DNA of 64,000 nt from DASYPP01 sp036006525 (GTDB taxonomy: Bacteria; Gemmatimonadota; Gemmatimonadetes; Gemmatimonadales; GWC2-71-9): assembly GCA_036006525.1 (NCBI GenBank), contig DASYPP010000040.1, positions 62,001 through 126,000 on the forward strand, written 5' to 3'. The position numbers and the translations under genes were made by a program. Below, piece by piece: positions 53,691 to 63,245 of the stretch. Each line of letters starts with the position of its first letter. Positions within the stretch are counted from its first letter, which is position 1. Under the pieces are notes generated by a model. The model had not been told where the DNA came from and made no database searches. It saw nothing but the letters and a program-made list of their open reading frames with translations.

Positions 53691-53784
53691 CGGTGGGCAA
53701 GTGGGAAAGTGGGTACGTGGGAAGGTGCGGTGTAGCTGAGCCTTTTACCCACTGGCCCACCGTCCCACTTTCCCACCCTTTTCA
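53691..53784. repeat. Paired tandem-word hairpin element K (GTGGGAAA)
   Basis: Left arm 53691-53730 built from AAGTGGGAA and GTGGGTA units; the strongest pairing is 53691-53709 with 53743-53762 (about 16 of 18). The right arm extends to the stop TGA (53782-53784) of the Tat-signal protein. Lies upstream of dinG. Confidence 0.9.
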
Positions 53785-55083
53785 GGTTTTAAGCTCGCGC
53801 TTTTTCGCTGCGGGGAACAGCACGTTGTTGAGTATCAGGCGATACCCCGGCGAATGCGTATGCAGCGAAAGATCGGTCGGGGGATCGCCGATCTGGTGCT
53901 GCGGATCTTCCGGGTCGTGTCCGCCAAAGAAAGTCCAGGTCCCCTGTCCCCGCTCGCCGTGGATGTATTTCACCCACGGCGCGCCCGGCTCATCGGCAAG
54001 CACGGTCACTCCCGGCTTCAGCGTACGCCGGGTGAACGACGTCGTCAGTCCGTAGAAGTCCGGAATGACCTGGCGGTGGCTCTGCACCAGCATGGTGGCA
54101 ACCGGGTCGATCTTGGCGCTGAAGCCGAACAGGGTGAACGATCCCAGCGGCTGACGCCGGTCCGGCGAGTTGACCTGGTGGCCGTCGATATCGGAGAACT
54201 GGGAGACGGTCGGGCTCTGGAACAAGGTCGCATTCTGGAAGGCGAAGGTACGGCTCCAGTCCATCTTGCTGTTCGCGTTGGGATCCATCGGCGTCCCGTC
54301 CGCATAGCTGGCCGCGATATCCACCTTCTCGCTGGCCAGGGCGAGGTCCAGGGTTTCCGTCGCCGTGCACATGGCGAACAGGAAGCCACCCCGCTCCACG
54401 AAGCCCGCGATGGTATTGGCGACGGCCCGCTTCGCCGCAGGGACGTTGGGAAAGCCGAGGGTCTGGGCTGTCCGGGTATTGCTCTCGACCATCTCGGCCA
54501 GCCACGCCGCCCCGGCATAGTTCAGGTAGAACTTGGAGTACTGGCCGGTGAAGTCTTCGTGATGAAGGTGGAGCCAGTCGTAGAGCTTGAGGCCATCCCG
54601 GATGACTTCCGGATCCCACACCTTTTCGAACTTGATGCCGGCATAGTTCAGGGCCATGGTGACCGCATCGTCCCAGGGCGCGGCATTGGGAGGCGCGTAG
54701 ACGGCCACCTTGGGCGCCTTTTCAAGCGGGATCGCATCCATGTTTTCCTGCTGGATCTGCGCCTTGATGGTGGCCACCGCTCCATCGTCGATCGGTTCCG
54801 CGGTCACCCCGGACAGCGCAGCATCTCGCGCGACGGCCGCGTCGCCCGGAATCAGGAAGGAGCCGCCCCGATAGTTGAGGAACCACTCACCCTTGCCGCC
54901 CCGTTCCAGCACCCGGTAGGTCACCCCGTACGCCTTGAGATGGTCCGACTGGCTGTCGTCCATCGGAATGAGCAGCCAGGCGGCCGGGCGCACCAACCCG
55001 GGTGCGGCCCGCCAGAGGGGACCCAGCGCCGATGCGGCGAGAAGGCCGCTGCCGGTGCGGCTAAGGAAGTCGCGCCGTTTCAT
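53782..55083 (-). CDS. Tat-exported protein of the 'asparagine synthetase B'-labelled family
   Basis: A 433-residue protein that I start at ATG 55083, which overlaps the stop of the TPR gene (ATGA). It begins with a twin-Arg signal, MKRRDFLSRTGSGLLAASALG. The mature part starts WLLIPMDDSQSDHLKAYG, a sequence seen in many Gemmatimonadota and Bacteroidota proteins that databases call asparagine synthetase B, though it has neither the glutaminase Cys nor the PP-loop of AsnB. Likely periplasmic. The gene is the last of a group with TPR, DUF4175-like and DUF4159 proteins. Function unknown. Confidence 0.78.
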   Translation of the reverse strand: MKRRDFLSRTGSGLLAASALGPLWRAAPGLVRPAAWLLIPMDDSQSDHLKAYGVTYRVLERGGKGEWFLNYRGGSFLIPGDAAVARDAALSGVTAEPIDDGAVATIKAQIQQENMDAIPLEKAPKVAVYAPPNAAPWDDAVTMALNYAGIKFEKVWDPEVIRDGLKLYDWLHLHHEDFTGQYSKFYLNYAGAAWLAEMVESNTRTAQTLGFPNVPAAKRAVANTIAGFVERGGFLFAMCTATETLDLALASEKVDIAASYADGTPMDPNANSKMDWSRTFAFQNATLFQSPTVSQFSDIDGHQVNSPDRRQPLGSFTLFGFSAKIDPVATMLVQSHRQVIPDFYGLTTSFTRRTLKPGVTVLADEPGAPWVKYIHGERGQGTWTFFGGHDPEDPQHQIGDPPTDLSLHTHSPGYRLILNNVLFPAAKKRELKT

Positions 55084-56804
55084 GTGCGCGGCACCGCGCC
55101 CCGCAGTTCGTCCAGCAGCCGCCGCGCCTGGGGAATGACTGCGCTCTCCGGATGATCCAGGATCAATTGCTCCAACAAGGCCTGGCTCTCTGCCTGGCGG
55201 TTGGTCGCGGCGAGGAGACGCCCCAGCTCCAGGGCGGCGGCGGGAACCGTCGCCTCGACCCTGGCGGTCGCCGCTTGCCGGAACGATCGCTCCGCCTCCG
55301 CCGTGTGACCCTGCGCCCACTGCAGCCGGCCGACCTGCAGCTGCAACTCGGCGCCGCCGGCTTCTGGTGGCAGGCGCCTGGCCAGTTCGGAGAGCTCGCT
55401 GACCGCCTTGGTCGTATCGTGCTGCTCAAGGTGCAACATGGCCCGCCCCAGTTCCGGGAGTGTGTCCTCTTCGATGGGCTGCAAGAGCGCCAGCAGCGCG
55501 GTACGACTGGTCGCCTGATCGCGGCTGCCGGCGTAGGGCCCGGCCATTGCCAACATGGTGCGGGCGGTAGCCAGGTCACCCCGATAGAGCTTGAGCCGGC
55601 CGGCGAGGTCATATCCTTCCACCGTGCTGTCGCTTATCAGCACCGAATCAGCCCGATCGAGATTGCCGTTGCGGGCCCATCCCATCGCCAGCCGGCGATT
55701 CAGCAGGAGCAGCTGGTCGGCCGAGAGGGCCGCGCGGTTGTGGTCGAGTTCCCGGGCGGCGTCGTCGACCTTTCCTTCGTCCAGCAACACGGTGACCAGG
55801 GTGGCACCGGCATCGGCCGCGACGCTGCGGGGCGAATTCGCGTCCGCCGCGAGCAGGCTCAGCATCCGGCGCGCGGCACCGCGATCACCCGATTCCGCGT
55901 AGAGCCGGGCGGCCTCCACGCGGTAGCGCGCAGCCACGGGGCCGCTGGTGAGGCCGGCCATCGCTTCCATGGTGAGTCCCTGCGCCTTCCGGGCGTCGGT
56001 GGTGGCCAGGGGTTGCACCAGGTCATTGAACTGGCGAAGGATTTCGATGGCCGCCGCCGGAGTCGGAGGCAGCGCGCGATTGAGGACCGCGAATCCGCCG
56101 ATCGGGTCGCCCCAGCGGGCCATGAGACTGCCGGCGAGCTGGCGCGCTTCCAGACTGCCCTCGGTATTCAGTTGCTGGAGCAGCGCGTCGTGGCTGCGAC
56201 CAGGCACTCCGGTCAGGCCGTTGATGGCCGCCGCGCGATAACCTGGAAGCCGCTGAATGGCGTGGGCCCATTCCCGTGCCGCGGTGCCATAGTCCTCGTC
56301 CATAAGCGCCAGTTGGGCCACTTCGGCGGCAAGCGCATCAGGCCCCAGCCGTTCCCGGGCCAGCAGGAACGTTCGCCGCGCTTCCTGGCGATCTCTCCGA
56401 GAGAGCGAGATGTTGGCCCACTCCCGGTACGGCCCTTCGTCCTGCGGCTGCACCTGGGTCCACAGATCGAGAACCTTGCGAGCGCTGTCGCTGCGGTCCG
56501 CCGCCGCCCAGGAGCGCAAAGCGACGCCGTAGATCGCGGTGTTGGTCGGCCGGGCGGCAATCGCTGCTTGTACCAGGGGGATGATCTCGGGCACCCGGTT
56601 CAACGCGGTGAGTGCCCGTTCCAGCCCGAGGAGCGCCCCCGCTTCGGTGGGTCGCTCGGTGAGCACCGCCTTGTAGGCATCGACCGCGCCCACGAAATTC
56701 CCCCGCCGTTCCAGCTCGAAAGCCCGGGTAAGCTGGTCCTGCTGTGCGGCGAGACTTCCGGCGCCCAGCCCTCCCAGCAGTACCAGCAGGAGTGTCAGCC
56801 TCAC
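55080..56804 (-). CDS. TPR-repeat exported protein
   Basis: A 574-residue protein. N-terminal signal peptide (LTLLLVLLGGLGAGSLAAQ). The rest is a long series of alpha-helical tetratricopeptide-like repeats with A-A-x-A and L-x-x-A-x-x-x-x-x-P patterns (for example GNFVGAVDAYKAVLTERPTEAG, at the start, and AVSELSELARRLPPEAGG later), about eleven to thirteen of them. TPR arrays bind other proteins. It overlaps the Tat protein and the DUF4175-like gene by four bases at each end. Confidence 0.8.
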   Translation of the reverse strand: MRLTLLLVLLGGLGAGSLAAQQDQLTRAFELERRGNFVGAVDAYKAVLTERPTEAGALLGLERALTALNRVPEIIPLVQAAIAARPTNTAIYGVALRSWAAADRSDSARKVLDLWTQVQPQDEGPYREWANISLSRRDRQEARRTFLLARERLGPDALAAEVAQLALMDEDYGTAAREWAHAIQRLPGYRAAAINGLTGVPGRSHDALLQQLNTEGSLEARQLAGSLMARWGDPIGGFAVLNRALPPTPAAAIEILRQFNDLVQPLATTDARKAQGLTMEAMAGLTSGPVAARYRVEAARLYAESGDRGAARRMLSLLAADANSPRSVAADAGATLVTVLLDEGKVDDAARELDHNRAALSADQLLLLNRRLAMGWARNGNLDRADSVLISDSTVEGYDLAGRLKLYRGDLATARTMLAMAGPYAGSRDQATSRTALLALLQPIEEDTLPELGRAMLHLEQHDTTKAVSELSELARRLPPEAGGAELQLQVGRLQWAQGHTAEAERSFRQAATARVEATVPAAALELGRLLAATNRQAESQALLEQLILDHPESAVIPQARRLLDELRGAVPRT

Positions 56805-59800
56805 CGCTCGGTCCCCTGCCCCGTGCCAGCCAGCCGCTGGAAGTATTCGATCACCAGGCGCCGCTCTTCCGGAGAAAGCCGCTGCAAGCTCTCCCAGTCC
56901 GGCATCCGGATCCGGTTGTTCTCATCCAGGAGCCGGCTCCGGAGCGCGGGCGGCAGGTGGACGCTGTCGCCGGTGGCCGTGCTGCTTTGTCTTTCCTTAT
57001 TCTCGTCCTTTTCCTGGCCCTGAAGGGTCCGGCCCGCATCGAGCATTCGGCGGAAGAGCCGCTCCTGTCGTTCCACGGTTTCCCGGTCCAGTCGGCCGGC
57101 CTCGATCCGCCGGGCGAGGTCGCGGGCTTCCTGGGCCAGTTCCGCCGCGCCGGGCGTGTTGCCCTGCGCCCGCATCCGCTCCAGCTGGTCGGCCATGGCC
57201 CGCTGCTGGGCCGCCAACTGGCGGAGCTGTTGCTGGATGCCGGCATTGCCCATCATCGGAAGCATGCTCGCGGCCTCCTGATTCATTCCGCCCTGCTGCG
57301 CCGCCATTCTCTGCATCTGCTCCATGGCCTCTTGCAATCCGGAACCGGAGGCCGAGTTGGAAACATCCCCCCGGTTACGCACCAGCTGATAGGCCGCGGC
57401 ATTGAGCGCATCCACCGCCTCGCCGGCGGCCTCCGCCGCTTCGCGGGTGTTGGGCGCGCCGTTGGACACCGCCTCGCGGGCCCGCTGCATCTGTTGCCGC
57501 GCGACCTCCATGCTGGTCCCGATCTGGGGGGAGACCAGCGCGTTCTTGCCCGCGGCCTGTTGCATCTGCTCGATCAGCTTCTGTACCCCTTCTTCCAGCG
57601 CGCCCTGCTCGGCGCGGTTGCCGGCCGACGCGTCGCCGCGGCGGAAGCTTTCCGAAAGCGCCAGCTCCCGTTCGGTGAGCCGGCTGGTCTCCGCCATCGC
57701 CTGGTCCATGGCGCCGGTGACCTCTTGCCGCCACTCCTGCTGCATGGAAGCTCGTTCCTGCTGCAACTGCTGTCCGAGCGGCTGAAGTTTCTGCGCTGCC
57801 TGCTCGCCGTGCTGGCGGGCCTGGCGCCGTTGCTGCTGTCCCGCGGACTGTGCCGCCTGCTGCATCTGCTGCGCGGCGTCCGACGCCTGGGCAGCCGCAG
57901 AATCCATCCGGTCCTTGCGATCCGGCTCGGCCATCTGGGAGGCCAGTTTCTCCAGCTGGGTCGCCAGCGAGTCGGCCCGGGCGGCGAGGTCCTGCTCCTC
58001 CGCCGAGGATCGCTCCGGGTTGGCCTGCTCGGTCTGCTCCGACCACTGCTGCTGCTCCCGCGCCAGCTCATCCGACTCCGCGGCGAGGTTGGCCATGTCG
58101 CCCTCCATGGCCGCGCGCTTGAACAACTCCTGGCTCCGCTCCAGCGCTTCCCGCAGCTTCTGCTGCGCCTCGGCCAGCCGCTGCAGCGCTTCCTTGGCCC
58201 GCTCCGGATCGAGGTCCTGCAGTGATTGCTGTAATGCGGCGAGCCGCTCCTTGAGCTCCGGCGTGAGGGCGCGTTCCAGTTGCTCCCGGATCTCCTGGAG
58301 CCGCTGCTGCCAGGCCGGGTCGTTGAGACCGGCTGCTTCAGCGCTCCGCTGCAGTTCGGCCAGCGCTTCCTTCAACGCCTCGGCCCGCTCCACCATTTGT
58401 TCCTGTGACCGGGCGACCGCTTCCGCCCGCTGCGACGCCTCGTACGACATGGCGCTCTGGTTGCCGGAACGGTTGGGGTCGGTGGCCGGCCGTTCCCGCT
58501 CGGTCGCGAGATCTTCGGTGGAGCGCTCCAGCCGGCGGCTGTCCGCCGCGAGCGAATCGAAGCTCCTGCCAACTTCCTGCGACGCCTCGCGGGCGGCGGC
58601 CCGGACCTCGGAGAGCGTTGGGAGCCGGAGAACGAACTCCCGGCTCAAGCCGACGTGTCCCTGGGGCGCATTGTCCACCGCCCGGACGAAGTAGCGGACC
58701 GTATCGCCCGGTAGCAGGCCGCGGTTGTTCAGATTGAAATCGAAATTGAGCACCGCGTGTTCGGTGGCCAGGGCCGGCAGCGGCACGATTTCCCGCTTGG
58801 CCGGATCGGTAAAACCCAACCGGCTGACCCGGCGGCTCTCCAGCTCGACCGTCGTCACCGCGTGATCGTCCTGCACTTCAATGACCAATGGAAGCCGAAG
58901 GCTGAGCGGCGCCATGGTGTCGGTGCCGGGAACCGGAATCTCGGCCCTGGGGGCGCTGTCGGGGACGATGCGGATCGGCAGCCGGACCGAATCGCCGGCG
59001 AGGGCCCCGCCGTCGGCGGTGAACAGGATCAGCCGATACTCACCGGACACGACCGGCGTGAAGCGGCCCGAGAACCGGGCGCCGTCAATCTCGAGATCGG
59101 CACTGGCCCGGGCGGAAGCCCAGGATCCCGAGCGGAGACCCGCGGTGGCGGTACCCGAGGTTTCCAGCGAGGTGCCGGCCGGCAGGAGCAAGGTGTCCCC
59201 GGCAACCGGCATCGGTTCATCTTCCAAACCGAGATAGCGGGGGTAGTGGGCAGTGACCGTGAGGGTACCGAGGAACGCGGGAATCCGGACGTTCACCAGG
59301 ATGGTATCGGAACTGCGGCCTCCGCTGGTGAGCCGGGCAAAGAGGTCGGTCCGCAGGGGACCCACGAACTCCTCCCCGGTACCGGTGGAATCGAGCTTCA
59401 CCGGATGCGGCTGCCAGCCTTCACCCGGCCCGCGGAGCCAGAGGGTGGCGACCTTGCGTCCCGATGCGCGGAGCAACAGCCGAACGCTGTCACCCCGGTC
59501 GACGCTGGAGGATTCGGCCCGGATGGCGACCGGTGCCAGCATCTCTTCAAGGGCGCGGCCCGGATGCCAGAGCGCGGAAGCGGAACCATGCACCGGTCCC
59601 GCCGTGAGGAAGACCGCCAGCCCCAGGGCGCCGAACAAGGTCCCCTGGGCCAGCCGATTCTTCAGCCGCCGGGATACCGGACTCAGGACTTTCAGGCCGC
59701 GATGGCCCAACTCCGCCGCGACGGTCCGATCGGCCGCGAAAAACAGTGAAGCGCTGGTTCCCGGCGCCGGCTCATCGAGCAGCGCGCCAATCGCCCCGGA

Positions 59801-60088
59801 ACGCCACTCTCCCATCTCCTCCAACCGGCCGGCGGTCCACTGCTGGGTAAAGCGAGACGTGGCTCGTCGCCCCATGACGACAATCGCGGCGAGGCCGGCC
59901 AGCGCGAGCCCCCACGCGACGAACACCCAGTAGGGCGCACTGAACACGCCAATCCGGGCAAGCCAGGCCAACCCGCCCAGCGTAAGCGCGGCGAGACCCA
60001 AGCCCAGGACGAGCCAGGCCAGCGTGCTCAGCCCACGCAGCGGGCGGGTCAGGTCGCGGACCAGCGCGGCGGTAGGCCGGGGACTCAT
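56801..60088 (-). CDS. DUF4175-like membrane protein with long coiled coil
   Basis: A 1095-residue protein. N-terminal two membrane helices (about 24-42 and 54-72), another near 155-175, then an Ig-like/beta region to about residue 480. From about 490 to 1070 it is a very long, charged, alpha-helical coiled coil rich in Gln, Glu, Ala and Arg (for example EQMVERAEALKEALAELQRS, QQMQQAAQSAGQQQRRQA). The arrangement is that of the DUF4175 proteins near MoxR ATPase systems. It is likely anchored in the inner membrane with the coiled coil on one side. The stop overlaps the TPR gene. Confidence 0.7.
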   Translation of the reverse strand: MSPRPTAALVRDLTRPLRGLSTLAWLVLGLGLAALTLGGLAWLARIGVFSAPYWVFVAWGLALAGLAAIVVMGRRATSRFTQQWTAGRLEEMGEWRSGAIGALLDEPAPGTSASLFFAADRTVAAELGHRGLKVLSPVSRRLKNRLAQGTLFGALGLAVFLTAGPVHGSASALWHPGRALEEMLAPVAIRAESSSVDRGDSVRLLLRASGRKVATLWLRGPGEGWQPHPVKLDSTGTGEEFVGPLRTDLFARLTSGGRSSDTILVNVRIPAFLGTLTVTAHYPRYLGLEDEPMPVAGDTLLLPAGTSLETSGTATAGLRSGSWASARASADLEIDGARFSGRFTPVVSGEYRLILFTADGGALAGDSVRLPIRIVPDSAPRAEIPVPGTDTMAPLSLRLPLVIEVQDDHAVTTVELESRRVSRLGFTDPAKREIVPLPALATEHAVLNFDFNLNNRGLLPGDTVRYFVRAVDNAPQGHVGLSREFVLRLPTLSEVRAAAREASQEVGRSFDSLAADSRRLERSTEDLATERERPATDPNRSGNQSAMSYEASQRAEAVARSQEQMVERAEALKEALAELQRSAEAAGLNDPAWQQRLQEIREQLERALTPELKERLAALQQSLQDLDPERAKEALQRLAEAQQKLREALERSQELFKRAAMEGDMANLAAESDELAREQQQWSEQTEQANPERSSAEEQDLAARADSLATQLEKLASQMAEPDRKDRMDSAAAQASDAAQQMQQAAQSAGQQQRRQARQHGEQAAQKLQPLGQQLQQERASMQQEWRQEVTGAMDQAMAETSRLTERELALSESFRRGDASAGNRAEQGALEEGVQKLIEQMQQAAGKNALVSPQIGTSMEVARQQMQRAREAVSNGAPNTREAAEAAGEAVDALNAAAYQLVRNRGDVSNSASGSGLQEAMEQMQRMAAQQGGMNQEAASMLPMMGNAGIQQQLRQLAAQQRAMADQLERMRAQGNTPGAAELAQEARDLARRIEAGRLDRETVERQERLFRRMLDAGRTLQGQEKDENKERQSSTATGDSVHLPPALRSRLLDENNRIRMPDWESLQRLSPEERRLVIEYFQRLAGTGQGTER

Positions 60089-60804
60089 CCGCCGTAACCG
60101 ACCGCGTAGGCGAACAGGTTCACGCCCATTCGCAATGCGCTCTCATGCTTTTCCGGCGGATCGTGATGCACCTCGGGATCCTCCCAGCCATCGCCCAGGT
60201 CGGTCTGATAGGTGTAGTAGACCGCGAGCCTTCCATCGAGAAATATGCCGAACCCCTGGGCCGGCTTTCCATCGTGCTCGTGAATCTTGGGAACTCCGCG
60301 GGGAAAGTCATACACCAGGTGATAGATCGGGTGATTGAGCGGCACCTCGACCAGCGGATGATCGGGAAAGAGACGCGCCAGCTCCCGCCGGATGGATTCA
60401 TCCATCCCGTAATTGTCATCGGCGTGGAGGAAGCCGCCCTGTTGCAGCCAGCGCCGCAGGGTGATGAGATCGCTATCGCTGAAGTGCACGTTGCCGTGCC
60501 CGGTCATGTGGAGGAACGGGACGCTCCACAAGTCCTCGGAATTGAGAGTGACCACCTTCTCCGCCGGAGCAACCTTGAGCGAGGTGCGTTGAGCGACCGC
60601 CTTCGCGAGGTTGGGCAGGCTGGAAGGATTCGCGTACCAGTCGCCGCCACCTTCGTAGTGAAGCCGCCCGATCGTCAGCTGCGCTTCGGCCTCTCCCGCG
60701 GCCGGGATCGCGGCGGGAAAGAGCAGCAACAGGGCGAGGACGGCGCAACTCCGGGTAACGATATGGAACACTCGGGAGGAAGCCCGTAACATGGAGTCCT
60801 TCAT
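60085..60804 (-). CDS. DUF4159 domain protein
   Basis: A 239-residue exported protein. Signal region about 15-40 (AVLALLLLFPAAIPAAGEAEA). The rest is the DUF4159 domain: IGRLHYEGGGDWYANPSSL, LHMTGHGNVHFSD, GFLHADDNYGMDESIRREL, and HPIYHLVYDFP...; a GATase-like alpha/beta fold. DUF4159 proteins often occur with MoxR, DUF58 and VWA proteins; here they are absent. An AT-rich sequence upstream (60805-60830, TATATT) may be the promoter. Confidence 0.85.
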   Translation of the reverse strand: MKDSMLRASSRVFHIVTRSCAVLALLLLFPAAIPAAGEAEAQLTIGRLHYEGGGDWYANPSSLPNLAKAVAQRTSLKVAPAEKVVTLNSEDLWSVPFLHMTGHGNVHFSDSDLITLRRWLQQGGFLHADDNYGMDESIRRELARLFPDHPLVEVPLNHPIYHLVYDFPRGVPKIHEHDGKPAQGFGIFLDGRLAVYYTYQTDLGDGWEDPEVHHDPPEKHESALRMGVNLFAYAVGYGG

Positions 60805-60872
60805 ATGCTTTCAATATAGAAGTATGAGGGGACTATCGTTGCACTACTAGCGGGGAGGATGGGGAGTTTCGT

Positions 60873-61715
60873 TTACCTGGCGAGCTTCATCACCACCCGG
60901 TACACCTGGTTCTTGGGAAGTCCGGTTTCCTCCACCAGCTGGGTAACGACGGTCCGGGGACTCCGGCCTGCGGCGAGCAACTCAGCGGCCCGAGGTTCCA
61001 GTTCGATCTCGTCCAGCACCGGTTCCCGGTCACCCCGTCCAGTCAGTACGATGGTGACCTCGCCGCGGGGAGCGGCATCACGGTACTTCCCGGCCAGCTC
61101 TTCGAGCGTGCCGGCGACAAACTCCTCGTGCAGCTTGGTCAGTTCCCGGGCGACCACGGCGGTTCGTCCCGGGTCGTGCTGGGCCAGGTCGCCCAGCAAT
61201 TCGCCGGTGCGACCCGGGGCTTCGAAGCAGACCACGGTGAACGGCTCGGCCAGGGCGCGCTCCAGCCACCGGGTGCGCTCCTTTCCTTTTCTTGGCGGGA
61301 ACCCAAGAAAGAGGTAGCGGTCTCCCGGGATGCCGGCGGCGGAAAGCGCCGTGGTTACGGCCGAGGGTCCGGGAATGGGGACGACTGGAATTCCCGCAGC
61401 GCGGGCCTGGGCGACCAGGTCCACTCCGGGGTCGCTGATCACGGGCGTGCCGGCGTCGCATACCAGGGCGACGTCTTCTCCGGCGACCAGCCGAGCCAGG
61501 ATAGCCTGGAGCCGTTCGGCGTCGGAATGCGCGTGAAAGCTGAGCAGCCTTGGGTGGGCGTCGAGATGGGTGAGCAGCGGGCGGGTGCGGCGGGTGTCTT
61601 CGGCAACGACCAGCGGCACGCGGCGAAGCAGTTCCGTGGCGCGCAGCGTGAGGTCTCCCAGATTGCCCAGAGGAGTTGCCACGACGTACAGAGTCCCTAC
61701 CAGGTGATTCTCCAC
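60873..61715 (-). CDS. rsmI: 16S rRNA (cytidine-1402-2'-O)-methyltransferase
   Basis: A 280-residue SAM-dependent methyltransferase of the tetrapyrrole-methylase fold, acting on C1402 of 16S rRNA with RsmH. It has TLYVVATPLGNLGDLTLRA near the start, AEDTRRTRPLL near 38, DAGTPVISDPG near 87 (SAM loop) and PGPSAVTTALSAAGIPGDRYLFLGFPP near 114 (in two parts). The start is a GTG at 61715, overlapping the end of the upstream gene by 19 bases. Confidence 0.95.
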   Translation of the reverse strand: MENHLVGTLYVVATPLGNLGDLTLRATELLRRVPLVVAEDTRRTRPLLTHLDAHPRLLSFHAHSDAERLQAILARLVAGEDVALVCDAGTPVISDPGVDLVAQARAAGIPVVPIPGPSAVTTALSAAGIPGDRYLFLGFPPRKGKERTRWLERALAEPFTVVCFEAPGRTGELLGDLAQHDPGRTAVVARELTKLHEEFVAGTLEELAGKYRDAAPRGEVTIVLTGRGDREPVLDEIELEPRAAELLAAGRSPRTVVTQLVEETGLPKNQVYRVVMKLAR

Positions 61716-62713
61716 GGAAGCTTGTCATAATAGCCCGCGGCCTGGAGCACGAATCGCTGATCCCGCGTGGCGTCGCGCACCAGTCGCTCCGCGCTGCCGG
61801 GCGCGACGATCTCCACGTCGCCCAGGACCCGTACCGTCCAATCGGCAAAGCTGGCGGTGAGTGCATCGGCACCGACCGGAACGGCGGGCTCTTCTTCCGT
61901 ATCACTGGCGGCCAGCACCATGAAGATGGGGAAATTGGCGGAGACCGCGACGCTGGCTCGTTGGTTCTTCCGCTTTCCCTCTTCGGGCAGCTCCGCCTCG
62001 ACTGCCTGCGAAATTCGCCGGAAGAGGTCGCGGTAGGCACGTACCTGGGCCACCGGGGCCTGCGCCGGGATGTCACCCAGCTCCGACACGATGCTCCCGG
62101 CAATGCCCGGCGGGGTGCCGTCGGCGCGAAGCTCGAAGAGGGACTCGACGTACCGCACCACCGAGCCGCCGGGGGGCCGGTCACAGAGATAGCCGCGGAC
62201 AAACCTGCCCTGGTCAAACTTGAGGTAGTTGACGCGGCCATGGGAAATCAATTCCAGGACCCCGGAGAATTCTTCGGATGCCAGCACCGGAAACAACTGT
62301 TCGGGCTGCCGCACGTCGACGAACCGGAGGGGCGCCGGCCCGGCGCAGGCGGAGTACATCCAGTTCAACTGCTCGGCCGATGCCGTCGCATAGCAGAGCT
62401 CACTTCGTTCGGGATCGCCGCGAAGCCGGCGCAGCGCTTCGGTCACCGGGATGACCCGGCGCTCCTCGGCGGCGATTCTTCCGGCGCTGATGACCTCGCC
62501 CTTGCGGAAGAACAGCAACACCAGCTCCTCGGGCAGGTAGCCGGCGAGGTAGCCGTCCACCCGGCCGTCACGGTCGGCCTTGGCGAATGAAATCAGGTTG
62601 TCGAGATGGATGAAAACGGCGCGGCATCGAGCCACCAGCAGGCTGGAGGCCGGGTAGGCGAGGTCGGAGATGCGAACGGATGAGTGCAGCAGGCGCGCGC
62701 TGCTCGGTCGCAT
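61697..62713 (-). CDS. Hypothetical protein with roadblock/DUF4388-like features
   Basis: A 338-residue soluble protein. Residues about 30-90 (FIHLDNLISFAKADRDGRVDGYL) and 125-170 (LFPVLASEEFSGVLELIS) have the look of DUF4388 or effector-gliding modules, in which a small beta-alpha domain detects or binds a partner; VNYLKFDQGRFVRGYL is typical. This assignment is tentative. It overlaps the rsmI start by 19 bases. Upstream is repeat element L. Confidence 0.62.
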   Translation of the reverse strand: MRPSSARLLHSSVRISDLAYPASSLLVARCRAVFIHLDNLISFAKADRDGRVDGYLAGYLPEELVLLFFRKGEVISAGRIAAEERRVIPVTEALRRLRGDPERSELCYATASAEQLNWMYSACAGPAPLRFVDVRQPEQLFPVLASEEFSGVLELISHGRVNYLKFDQGRFVRGYLCDRPPGGSVVRYVESLFELRADGTPPGIAGSIVSELGDIPAQAPVAQVRAYRDLFRRISQAVEAELPEEGKRKNQRASVAVSANFPIFMVLAASDTEEEPAVPVGADALTASFADWTVRVLGDVEIVAPGSAERLVRDATRDQRFVLQAAGYYDKLPWRITW

Positions 62714-62722
62714 ATTTCACCC

Positions 62723-62806
62723 GCGTGCAGGGTTCAGGGTGCAGGGTGCAGGGCAGGAATGATTGCTGAAGACCCTGCACTCTGCACCCTGCACCATGCA
62801 CTTTTA
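62723..62806. repeat. Paired tandem-word hairpin element L (GGTGCAG)
   Basis: Left arm 62723-62757 (GGGTGCAGGGTGCAG units) and right arm 62772-62803 are complementary with 3-4 mismatches over about 29 bases, loop 14. The right arm starts at the trxA stop TAA (62804-62806); the left arm ends 10 bases before the next ATG. Confidence 0.9.
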
Positions 62807-63139
62807 GAGGTGTTGCTGGACCTTGCTTTCGAGCGCGGCCTTGGAGGCCACGCCGATCACCGTGTCCACGTGCTTGCCGTTCTTGAAGAAGAGCATGGCC
62901 GGGATGGACCGGATGTTGAACGTCATCGAGGTCTTCTGATTGGCATCGACGTCGACCTTGGCCACCTTGAGCTTTCCGGTGTACTCCGTCGCCAACTGCT
63001 CCAGGATCGGGGCAACGACCTGGCAGGGGCCGCACCAGGTGGCCCAGAAATCCACCACCACCAGGCCCTGGGCCTGCTGAACTTCGGCGGCAAAGGTGTC
63101 GTCGGTGACCTGGATCGTGATCGAATCAGTCTGACTCAT
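62804..63139 (-). CDS. trxA: Thioredoxin
   Basis: A 111-residue cytosolic thioredoxin with FWATWCGPCQVVAP (CGPC active site) near residue 34 and the cis-Pro in IRSIPAMLFF near 77. Length is standard. It reduces disulfides with thioredoxin reductase. Its stop lies beside the repeat element L. Confidence 0.96.
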   Translation of the reverse strand: MSQTDSITIQVTDDTFAAEVQQAQGLVVVDFWATWCGPCQVVAPILEQLATEYTGKLKVAKVDVDANQKTSMTFNIRSIPAMLFFKNGKHVDTVIGVASKAALESKVQQHL

Positions 63140-63245
63140 TGCATCCTCGTCTTCATCGGCTGCACTGCCCGCGAGCAGCGCCGCCGATTACTTTAGCCGC
63201 ACGGACGGTGGCGGCGGTTGTCATGGTATCGTGCCCGGAGCCCCA

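Noticed and set aside
53782..55083. Calling the Tat-signal protein an asparagine synthetase
   Set aside because: It has no N-terminal Cys nucleophile and no SGGxDS PP-loop. The database label for this family appears to be carried over in error.
62723..62806. Rho-independent terminators at the tandem-word hairpins
   Set aside because: The hairpins are followed by no T-run and sit between genes of one operon, unlike the clear terminators at 10297-10333, 39667-39700 and 41051-41080. A weaker attenuation role remains possible.
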